Shown here piece after piece: positions 15,633-23,700 of a DNA stretch of 64,000 nt; the first letter of the stretch is position 1; the number at the start of each line of letters is the position of its first letter. This DNA is from Lewinellaceae bacterium (lineage in GTDB: Bacteria > Bacteroidota > Bacteroidia > Chitinophagales > Saprospiraceae). Below the pieces are notes generated by a model that saw only the letters and a list, made by a program, of their open reading frames with translations, did no database searches and was not told the origin of the DNA. A program made the translations under genes and the position numbers. The DNA lies in contig JACJYD010000001.1 of NCBI GenBank assembly GCA_020636275.1, positions 1,364,001-1,428,000 of the forward strand. The letters run 5' to 3'.

Positions 15633-18014
15633 ATGCAAAAAGTAACCCCTTTCCTCCTTGCTCTATTATTTTTCGCCATTTCCCTCCCCGCCCAAAAAAA
15701 GGCCGTGGTCGAGGGGCAGGTTTTTAACTCGACCAATAAGGAACCACTGGCATTTGCCACGGTGACCATTCTCGAACGGGAAACCGGTACGACCTGCGAT
15801 AGCGCCGGCTTTTTTCACCTGGAACTCGATCCGGGTTTGTACAACCTGGAAGCCTCCTATCTGGGCTATTACCCCCTGATCCTGCACGAAGTCAATGCCA
15901 GTACGGGGAAGCCCGTATTCCTGGAAGTATTTCTCGATCCCGCGACCACGGACCTGAAACAGGTGGAGGTGCGGGCGGAGGCTTTCCGGCACACGGCAGA
16001 AAGTCCGCTGGCCTTGCAGAGCGTGACCTTGCACGAGTTGGAGCGCATGCCGGGCGCCACCATCGATATTTCCCGGTTTATCCGCACCTTGCCGGGGGTG
16101 TCTCCCCGCACCTCTTTCGGGTATAATCTGATCGTCCGGGGTGGAGCCTCCATTGAAAATCGCTTTTACCTCGACGGGGTGGAGATCCCAACGATCACCC
16201 ACTTTACCGTGCAAGGTACCAGCGGCGGCCCCAACGGCATGCTTAACGTGCGCATGCTCCAACGGGCCGATATGCATACGGGGGCTTTCCCGGCAGGGCG
16301 CCCCAATGCCCTGAGCAGCGTGCTGGAGATCTACCAGCGCGAAGGGCGCAAAGACCGCGTGGGCGGAAACTTTACCCTGGGCGCCACCGACTACGGCTTC
16401 CTGGTCGAGGGGCCGATCGGCAAAAAATCCAACTTCATGGTCTCGGCGCGGGAGTCCTATTCCCAGCATATGTTCAAGGCGATCGGCATTCCGGTGCTGC
16501 CCTTTTATTCGGATGTGCAGTTCAAGAACGTCATTCGCTTCAATCCGAAAAACGAACTGATCCTGACGGGGATCGGCGGTTACGACAAATATACCCTCAA
16601 CCTCGGCGCAAAGACCAGCGAATCGCTACTTTACAATACGGGCTATATCCCCGAAGGCAAACAATTGATCTACACAGTAGGAGCCGTTTATAAACATTAT
16701 CTGGACAACAGCTATTACACGCTGGTACTGAGCCGGAACGGATTTATCAACCAGGCGGAAAAATTCCTGGGTAATACCTATAAAACCGAAGACCAGATCC
16801 TGGATTTCAAATCGGGTGAAATGGAAACCAAACTTCGGCTGGAGCAACGGTTGTTTCGCGCGCCCTGGGAATTCAACTACGGGGTGAACGGGGAATTGGA
16901 CCAGGTGCATACCGACAATTATTCGCTCTTTACCTTCCGCGACGGTAGCAACGACACGGTGGCCTATAATTCCGAATTCCGGTTTATTCGCTACGGAGCT
17001 TTTGTCTCCGCCAACCGCAGTTTCGCCGGGGAGCGCGTAAGCCTTTTCGCCGGGGTGCGCCTGGACGGCAATACCTATAGCACGTCGATGCAGAACCCCT
17101 TTCCTCAGTTCTCGCCACGACTGGCCCTCTCCTGGAAGATCGCCGATAACTGGCAGCTCAATGCCAGCTCGGGGATGTATTACCAACTTCCGCCCTATAT
17201 CCTGATGGGATACATGCAAAATGGCGAACTCGTCAACCGTGACCGGCTCGATTATATGCGCAGCAAACAGGTCGGACTGGGCATCGACCATACCACCGGC
17301 AATGGCTATCAGGTTAAACTGGAGGGCTTTTACAAGGCTTACGACCAGTATCCTTTCCTTCTTTTCGATTCGATCTCCTATGCCAACGCGAATGCCAGCT
17401 ACGTACTCATCGGGAACCAACCGGCAAATGCTTCTTCCTCCGGCCGTGCTTACGGAATTGAGTTTCAGGTCAAGCAAAAACTGACCCACAACTACTACTG
17501 GATGCTGAATTATTCCTTCGTCGTCAGCCAGTTTCGGGATGCAGCGGGAAATCTCATCTCTTCTTCCTGGGACAATCGCCATTTTGGTACCATTGCAGTG
17601 GGAAAGACCTTCCGGAAAAAATGGGAAATGGGCCTTCGCTGGAGTTTTTCCGGAGGAAACCCTTATACCCCTTACGACCTGGCGCTTTCTTCCCAGCGTG
17701 CGATCTGGGATGTCAACCGCCGTGGTTTACCCGATTACTCCCGCCTGAATGGAGCGCGGCTGCCCTTTTTTCACCAGCTCGACTTCCGGGTCGACAAGCA
17801 GTTCAACTTCCGGAAATGGGCGCTTCAGCTCTATCTTGACATCCAAAACGTCTATAGCGCGCCCATCACGCTGCTGCCTTACCTGACCGTAGAGCGGGAT
17901 GCGGAAAACAACCCCATTGTCGATCCCAACGATCCTTCCCGCTACCTGGTAAAAACGATTTCCAGCGATACCGGACGGGTATTGCCCTCGGTGGGTATTT
18001 TATTGGATCTGTAA
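15633..18014 (+). CDS. TonB-dependent outer-membrane receptor with carboxypeptidase-regulatory-like N-domain
   Basis: A 793-residue outer-membrane receptor. A signal peptide (MQKVTPFLLALLFFAISLPAQ) is followed by a carboxypeptidase-regulatory-like beta domain (about residues 25-110, VEGQVFNSTNKEPLAFATV), a plug domain (about 130-235, RFIRTLPGVSPRTSFGYNLIVRGG) and a beta barrel to the C-terminus with alternating aromatic strands (FNYGVNGELDQ, YYWMLNYSFVVSQF). It lacks a SusD partner next door, so it is not a typical polysaccharide-utilisation SusC pair; it is also shorter than SusC. The substrate is unknown. Energy could come from a TonB such as the protein at 4664-5587. A terminator follows at 18033. 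Confidence 0.9.
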   Translation: MQKVTPFLLALLFFAISLPAQKKAVVEGQVFNSTNKEPLAFATVTILERETGTTCDSAGFFHLELDPGLYNLEASYLGYYPLILHEVNASTGKPVFLEVFLDPATTDLKQVEVRAEAFRHTAESPLALQSVTLHELERMPGATIDISRFIRTLPGVSPRTSFGYNLIVRGGASIENRFYLDGVEIPTITHFTVQGTSGGPNGMLNVRMLQRADMHTGAFPAGRPNALSSVLEIYQREGRKDRVGGNFTLGATDYGFLVEGPIGKKSNFMVSARESYSQHMFKAIGIPVLPFYSDVQFKNVIRFNPKNELILTGIGGYDKYTLNLGAKTSESLLYNTGYIPEGKQLIYTVGAVYKHYLDNSYYTLVLSRNGFINQAEKFLGNTYKTEDQILDFKSGEMETKLRLEQRLFRAPWEFNYGVNGELDQVHTDNYSLFTFRDGSNDTVAYNSEFRFIRYGAFVSANRSFAGERVSLFAGVRLDGNTYSTSMQNPFPQFSPRLALSWKIADNWQLNASSGMYYQLPPYILMGYMQNGELVNRDRLDYMRSKQVGLGIDHTTGNGYQVKLEGFYKAYDQYPFLLFDSISYANANASYVLIGNQPANASSSGRAYGIEFQVKQKLTHNYYWMLNYSFVVSQFRDAAGNLISSSWDNRHFGTIAVGKTFRKKWEMGLRWSFSGGNPYTPYDLALSSQRAIWDVNRRGLPDYSRLNGARLPFFHQLDFRVDKQFNFRKWALQLYLDIQNVYSAPITLLPYLTVERDAENNPIVDPNDPSRYLVKTISSDTGRVLPSVGILLDL

Positions 18015-18032
18015 ACGGATGGTTTAACAGAA

Positions 18033-18076
18033 GAGGGGAACTGCAGGAGGCGGTTCCCCTTCTCTCATTTTTTATA
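18033..18076 (+). terminator. Intrinsic terminator after the TonB-dependent receptor
   Basis: An 8-9 bp stem (AGGGGAAC at 18034-18041 with GTTCCCCT at 18053-18060), an 11-base loop and the tail TCTCTCATTTTTT. It begins 19 bases after the receptor's stop codon. Confidence 0.75.
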
Positions 18077-18198
18077 CTCTAGAAAAACGAGTATATTCCT
18101 CGAAATTATTTTTGCCTGAGTGGGCGTGAAGAATGTGAACCTTTGAAAAAATTTCGAAAAAAAAATTGTTTTTCAAAGAGGGTTTGTTTTTAGTAATA

Positions 18199-18229
18199 TT
18201 GAAATATGAACCAAGGTTTATTATTTTTG
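18199..18229 (+). promoter_or_regulatory. Bacteroidetes-type promoter for the MarR-like gene
   Basis: TTG at 18199-18201, a 20-base spacer, then TATTTTTG at 18222-18229, which fits the TTTG/TAnnTTTG promoter of this phylum. It lies in a strongly A/T-rich region; transcription would start near 18236 and leave a leader of nearly 60 bases before the ATG at 18293. Confidence 0.55.
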
Positions 18230-18292
18230 TTAAAGTGCGAAATACAAAAAGAAAATTTGTAATAACCCCGGGGAATCGCCAAAAAACCAGCC

Positions 18293-18952
18293 ATGTTATT
18301 TGGACTTATTAAGGAAGTTGTAGATCAACTTGAAATCTTTATCCAGGAAGGTCATGGAAGTGACCTGCGCGATTTTACGGTTTGGCTGTATAATCAGGTA
18401 AGGGAAGGAGAACGGGAAGAAACGAAAACTCCGCCTATTGTGGATGCCAATCTGGATGTGCAAATAGCGCAGTTGATCAATGTGCTCTATGCTCACTCCA
18501 AGCAGTACACCAAAACGGCCTTGAAAGGCACTCCGCTGATCAGCATGACCGACTTTGGTTTCTTATCCGTTTTAGTGGAGGAAGAAAGCGTTCGAAAGAC
18601 CGAGCTCATTTCCCGCAATTACAGTGAATTATCTCCGGGGATCGAAGTGATCAAACGATTGATCCGGGAGAATCTGATCGAGGATTTTAAAGACCCTGTT
18701 GACGGGCGGTCGAGACGGGTTCGGATCACCCCCTTTGGAAAGGAAATATACGACCAGGTACTGGAGCAGATGAACCGGGCAGCCCGGATTACCAGCGGCA
18801 ACCTGGCGGTCGAAGAAAAGTTGCAGATGCTGGCCCTTTCCAATAAGCTCAAATCTTTCCATCAGCCCATTTGGGACATGGGCCGCAGCCTCGAATTTGA
18901 GGAATTGGAAGAGCGTTTTTTTCAGAATGGCGAGACGGGTAAGTCTACCTAG
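18293..18952 (+). CDS. MarR-type winged-helix transcription regulator
   Basis: A 219-residue protein with a central winged helix of MarR type: LISMTDFGFLSVLVEEESVRKTELISRNYSEL, GIEVIKRLIRENLIEDFKDP and the wing VDGRSRRVRITPFGKEIYDQV, where DGRSRR is the typical wing turn. N- and C-terminal helices probably dimerise. It is longer than most MarR proteins (about 150) because of an N-terminal extension of about 70 residues. Its end lies 9 bases from the end of the convergent MFS gene, so it could regulate that transporter, but no operator was identified. It has its own promoter at 18199-18229. Confidence 0.8.
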   Translation: MLFGLIKEVVDQLEIFIQEGHGSDLRDFTVWLYNQVREGEREETKTPPIVDANLDVQIAQLINVLYAHSKQYTKTALKGTPLISMTDFGFLSVLVEEESVRKTELISRNYSELSPGIEVIKRLIRENLIEDFKDPVDGRSRRVRITPFGKEIYDQVLEQMNRAARITSGNLAVEEKLQMLALSNKLKSFHQPIWDMGRSLEFEELEERFFQNGETGKST

Positions 18953-18961
18953 CAAGGGCTT

Positions 18962-20140
18962 TCACCTCCTTGCGCCTTCGGCGCTCCCGAACAGAAAAAT
19001 CAATCCACCCAGGGTTAAGGCGCCCAGGATAATAAAAGTCCGGGCGAAATGGATGGGCTGGCTGTCGTAAAGCCATGCAGAGAGCAAGGCCCCCAGTCCG
19101 ATCCCCAGTTCCAGCGCAATATATACCGTACCTACGGCTCGCCCCCTGTGCTCATCGGCACTCCGGTCGATCGTCCAGGCAAACAGGGCCGGTCCCAGGA
19201 TCCCGTTGGCAAAGCCCATGGCGCCAGAAGCGAGGAGCAGGATCAATCCCGTTTGGGCCGTGCCCATCCAGATCAGGGATACGACGAGCAGTCCGAGTCC
19301 GACCTTCAGAACCGGGACCCGGCCATGACGGTCTGAAACCTTGCCTGCAAAAAACCGGGAGGCCAACGAAAAAAGCGTGAATACCGAGTAGAACCATCCC
19401 TTGTTGGACAAGCCCAGAAAATCACTTTGATCGGGAATGACGGTCAGGATAGCCCCATATCCCAGGTAGATCATCACCGTGACGACCGCAGGGCCCAGGG
19501 CGGAGGGTTCGATCACCTCTTTTTTGGAAAGCAGCAACAGGCGAAAATGAAACGGTTTTTTATCCGCCAGGGTTTCCTGAAGTCCCAGCAGGATGAGGAT
19601 CGATACAAGGGCAAATCCGGAAGAGACCAGGAAAAGTGTATTTAGCGAGCTGATCTTGGCGATCCAGCTGCCGAGGGCCGGCGCCATGGTAGCGCCGGTA
19701 TTCATGCTGATGCTCAGGATACCCAGGGCTTCACCCCGGCGCTCGGCAGGTGCCATATCTGCTACATAGGCAGTAGCCGCTGTCGGTTTGAAACCCGTTG
19801 AAAGACCGTGAAAAAAGCGCAGGAGCAAAAAACCGGCCACGGTGGTCAGTAAGGGGTACAGCAGGCTGCAGATCACGCAGACCAAGGTGCCGAAGATCAT
19901 CACCGGCACCCGCCCGACCGTGTCGGTAAGTTTACCGCTGAAAGGGCGGGAAAGTCCTGCGGTGAGTGTAAAGAGCGCGATGATGAGCCCTTTGAATTCG
20001 GCTCCGCCCAAAGACGTCAGATAGGCGGGCAGCTCGGGCAGGATCATGGTGAAACTGCCGGCAAACAGGCCGTGGCTCAGGCAGAGGAGGCCGAATGAGA
20101 CTGTGTATAATCGTTTATTTGAAGCTGGATGTGGCATCAA
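18962..20140 (-). CDS. Major facilitator superfamily transporter
   Basis: A 392-residue protein with about twelve hydrophobic segments. The MFS cytoplasmic loop motif occurs between helices 2 and 3 (SGKLTDTVGRVPVM) and again in the second half (AGKVSDRHGRVPVL), showing the internal duplication of the fold. LRFFHGLSTGFKPTAATAYVADMAPAERRGEALG is the helix 4-5 region typical of drug- or sugar-type exporters. The substrate is not evident. The gene converges with a MarR-type regulator, a pairing often seen for efflux pumps. The ATG at 20137 (second Met) is an equally good start. Confidence 0.87.
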   Translation of the reverse strand: MMPHPASNKRLYTVSFGLLCLSHGLFAGSFTMILPELPAYLTSLGGAEFKGLIIALFTLTAGLSRPFSGKLTDTVGRVPVMIFGTLVCVICSLLYPLLTTVAGFLLLRFFHGLSTGFKPTAATAYVADMAPAERRGEALGILSISMNTGATMAPALGSWIAKISSLNTLFLVSSGFALVSILILLGLQETLADKKPFHFRLLLLSKKEVIEPSALGPAVVTVMIYLGYGAILTVIPDQSDFLGLSNKGWFYSVFTLFSLASRFFAGKVSDRHGRVPVLKVGLGLLVVSLIWMGTAQTGLILLLASGAMGFANGILGPALFAWTIDRSADEHRGRAVGTVYIALELGIGLGALLSAWLYDSQPIHFARTFIILGALTLGGLIFLFGSAEGARR

Positions 20141-20165
20141 TTTACTTTAAAAACCTCATTAAGCA

Positions 20166-20196
20166 TTGAATGGGTGGCCGCAGGCCGCCCATTCAA
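20166..20196. repeat. Imperfect 31-bp palindrome upstream of the MFS gene
   Basis: Arms of 14 bases (TTGAATGGGTGGCC at 20166-20179 and its near-complement at 20183-20196) around a 3-base loop GCA, with one mismatch that is a G-T pair. It starts 25 bases upstream of the MFS start codon and has no T tail. It shares the 11-mer GGTGGCCGCAG (20173-20183) with the reverse strand of the large palindrome at 55341-55405. Confidence 0.75.
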
Positions 20197-20252
20197 CCCT
20201 AATAAATCCGCCATTAATTGTTAAAGTTTGAAGATTTTTTTCAAAGAATTAC

Positions 20253-20282
20253 TTGCATGTACAAATATATTTTGTAGATTTG
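20253..20282 (+). promoter_or_regulatory. Promoter of a candidate small RNA
   Basis: TTG at 20253-20255, a 19-base spacer and TAGATTTG at 20275-20282 match the Bacteroidetes promoter closely. The predicted start of transcription is at about 20287-20290, exactly where the closing stem of the candidate RNA begins. Confidence 0.65.
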
Positions 20283-20286
20283 AACA

Positions 20287-20402
20287 GATTCTATTTGGAG
20301 TAAGTCTAATTTAGCATAGCGTATAACCCCTCCAAAAGAAATCCAATCTCACCCTTAGAATCTATTACCGGGGCTGAACCCCGCCCCGGTAATTTTTTTT
20401 TC
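20287..20402 (+). ncRNA. Candidate structured small RNA, about 115 nt, with own promoter and terminator
   Basis: Starts at the predicted transcription start and ends in a strong terminator. AGATTCTA (20286-20293) pairs perfectly with TAGAATCT (20356-20363). Directly continuing the 5' strand, TTTGGAG (20294-20300) pairs with CTCCAAA (20330-20336). Together they form a long stem with a 29-base apical region and a 19-base one-sided bulge (20337-20355). The terminator stem (20364-20374 with 20383-20393) follows immediately. No open frame of note is inside. A long hairpin with a large one-sided bulge and a terminator in a Bacteroidetes genome resembles the general plan of 6S-like RNAs (6S-Flavo class), but this is only a hypothesis. 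Confidence 0.6.
20364..20402 (+). terminator. Strong intrinsic terminator of the candidate small RNA
   Basis: A perfect 11-bp stem (ATTACCGGGGC at 20364-20374, complement at 20383-20393), an 8-base loop and a run of T residues. On the plus strand there is no protein gene upstream that it could serve, since the neighbour is on the minus strand; this is what points to a separate short transcript. Confidence 0.85.
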
Positions 20403-20737
20403 AATTGAGTGACATTTTCCTGCACCTTCAGTCATAATAGACGCACCGCATCCATTCAAATGCTGTATTCATTGCGTTGAACCAAAAAAATATTTATTTT
20501 TTGTGGATACTTGCGTTTAAGCGCAAATTTTCCATTAATTTGCTGTTTATTCCGGCGTTCAACGCTACCCCGCATCATTAACCTGTCATAAGGGCTTCCG
20601 GAAGGAAGTGTTTTCCCTTCATATTCATTGATTTGTATTTGGCTACAGCCAAGCCTGTGCGCTTTTGGTCTAAACCGGGCATACAGCTGGTTGTCTTTGG
20701 CATTTATTCCTCCTACTTTGAACAAATTATTAATTCT
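20403..20737. other. Intergenic region before the SprB-repeat gene
   Basis: 335 bases with no supported gene. A minus-strand open frame of 89 codons and an upstream extension of the adhesin frame exist but have no recognisable features. TGTATTTG near 20635 and CTACTTTG at 20713-20720 are weak -7-like boxes for the downstream gene; none has a well-spaced -33 element. Confidence 0.4.
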
Positions 20738-23700
20738 ATGCAGAAAACTTACTCCCTCAACCGACCGATTATTTTCCTTGGTCTGCTGGTCCTAACGGTC
20801 CTGTTTGTCCAGGAAAGCAAAGCCTCCCCATCTTTTCCCCTTACAGATACGCTGGAGATCAGTCTCTCCGCCGCACCGACCGGGTGTCTGAACGGAACGG
20901 ATGGCTTGATTACCGTAAATATTACCGGAGGAATGCCACCTTACAACGTGGAGGTTTCCCCGGAGATCAAGAGACGTACGGTTTACAATTCGATCACCCT
21001 GCCCGGGATCCTGCCGGGCACTTACGATGTGTCGGTCACCGACCAGTTGGGGGCGCAAGCCTTCGGGACGGTGACGGTAGACACGGGAACGGCGCCTCCC
21101 ATTCCCGACAGCCTTTTTGTCTTTACCATGCTCGACGGATGCCTGACGGAATGCCAGGGATCACTGGATATCAACCTGGAACCGGGTTATATTTTCCGGT
21201 GGAACGGCCGGACGATGATATCCGATACCTTGAAGAGACTTTGTGCCGGCGACCACTTGCTCCAGGTGGAACGCCTCGATCAAAACTGCATCATCAACTT
21301 TCCGGTAAATCTGCCCGAACCATCCAACGAGGAAGCGCTTCCCCTTTGTCCGGGAGATACGACCATACAGATCGACCCGGACCAATGTGCCGCCGTGTTT
21401 GATTACGGGCTTCAGGACTGGGGCTCGCAGCCATGCGGAGTAGGAAAGGATTTCCTCGCGACCACCGAAATGGTGGACGATGGATATGGCCTGGCAGGTA
21501 CGATGTTCGACCTTAAGAACCTCAGGCCCGATACGCTGGTGATCACTGGATGGGACCTGCTGCTCGATGAGGGCACCTGGGATATTCAGGTGTACCAGAC
21601 GCGGATCTCTCCCACTTTTGTCGGGAATACGTTCAACGGCGTCAATGCGGCTACTAACCTCAACTGGCGCTTTATGGGGCAGACCACGGTGTCGAGCGAC
21701 GGCGTGACCACATCCACTCATATTCCGCTGGGCGGCATCATCCTGCCTCCGAATAGCTCCAGCGGGATCTATATCACCTCGACCCGCGACTGGATCAATG
21801 GCCCCATTTCCCTGCAGGAGTCAACCCCCAGCGCCGAGATCTCCAACTGCGATCTCCAACTGAGTGCCGGTATTGGCCTAACCAATCGCGCCGGATTGGG
21901 CTTTGCCCAGGGACAGGGAGACCTGATCTTCGGGAATGCAACACAATCGGGTGGAAACAACAATAGCAATTACCGCCTTATCGAGGCCAATATTTATTAT
22001 GTGCCGCTCAATAAGGATATTTTTCAGATCGACGGTACCGGCCTGAGCAGTCTGTCTTCCTTCCCGGTAGGATCGACCCTGCAAGCCCTTTCTTTTCTGA
22101 ATGACGGCAAGGTGGAAGATGCCGTTTGCAGCTTCACGGTAAATGTCGTGGAACCCACCCCGCCTACTTTTACCACCTGTCCGACGGATATTTCCGTGAC
22201 GGCCGACCAGGGCGATTGCAGCGCTATCGTCCAATACGACCTACCGACTTTTACCGACAACTGCACGGACCGGGAATTGGTCCTTACGCTCAATAAAACC
22301 GACGAGATCACCTCCTCTGCGCGTTGTTACAACGCACAAACCGGCGAGTCGCCGCAATCTTCCCACATCCGGGTTTTCGACCTGCAAAACCACAACATGA
22401 TCTCGCCTTTCGAGCTGACCAATGTGGCTGTCGGGGTCGCTGAATCGAATGGAACCGAGGCGGTCACCCTCAACATCTACGAGATCCATCCGGATAGCGC
22501 GCTCACCTATGCCAATATGGACCTGGTGCAAACGCAGTCCTTTACCCCGCCGGCCGGTTCGAATTTTATTCAATCGGTCAATCTTTCGGCAACGGTCCAG
22601 CACGACCGGAACCTCGTCGTTGAAATGATCGACCCGGCTGAATCGGAGTTCATCGCCGGATATACGGAAGAGGGCAACGGAACATCCTATTTTGTGGGCT
22701 GCGGTTTTCCGGAACCCACAGACCTGCTCGATATCAATTGCATCCGCAGGCATTTTTACGTCGAAGTGACCGGAAATTCTTCTCTGGTCCTGACCATGGA
22801 CCAGACCGATAGCACCGGTCTGTCTTCCGGCGATCTCTTCCCGGGCGGTACCACGGTCCAGGAATTTACCGCTACCGACGCATCCGGCAATACCGCCGTT
22901 TGCAGTTTCCAGGTCACTGTTGTCAACGACATTAACCTGAGCCTGGAACCGACCAGCACCTCTTGTGCTACCAATGAAGGCGCCGTGACAACCACGGTGG
23001 AAGGCGGGCTCCAGCCCTACACCTACCTGTGGAACACCGGAAGTACCGAACAAAACCTGACGGCGCTTTCTCCGGGCACCTATTCGGTCACCCTCACGGA
23101 TGCCAACGGTTGTACGAGCACCGCTCAAACGGTGGTAGAAGGCGACCTGGCGCCAAGTTTTGCTTCCGTCAATATGATTCCTGCCCTTTGCGGAAATAAT
23201 AACGGAGCAGTCGAAGTGAGCGCCGAAGGTGTGAACGGCCCCTTTGTGTATGCCTGGAGCACCGGCTCCACCGATACCATCGTGCAGGACCTTGGTCCGG
23301 GGATCTACTCGGTGACCGTTACCGATACCCTGGGATGCGTGGCTATAGAAGAAATTGAAGTTACCGAAATACCGGGTCCATCCGTCGCGACGATATCCGC
23401 TCTGCCTACCTATTGCGGCAACGATAACGGTAGCGTCGAGGTGGTGGCGGAAGGCGACAATGGTCCTTTTACCTACGCCTGGAGTACCGGCTCTACGGAC
23501 AGTGTCGCGGTCGACCTTGGCCCCGGCGCTTACCAGGTGACTATTACGGATACCAATGGTTGTTCTACCACGGATGAAGTTACCGTTGAAGAAATACCCG
23601 GTCCCGAACTGAGCGTCACCACAACAGTGCCCACCATATGCGGGGGAGCGGATGGTACGGCAGAGGTCGTTCCTTCCGGAAATGCCCCTTTCACTTACGA

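Noticed and set aside
20456..20725. Minus-strand open frame of 89 codons upstream of the SprB-repeat gene
   Set aside because: No signal peptide, domain or membrane pattern, no promoter of the right type, and it overlaps the leader region of the adhesin gene on the other strand.
20633..20737. N-terminal extension of the SprB-repeat adhesin
   Set aside because: The 35 extra residues precede a good signal peptide beginning at 20738; exported T9SS cargo should start with the signal peptide.
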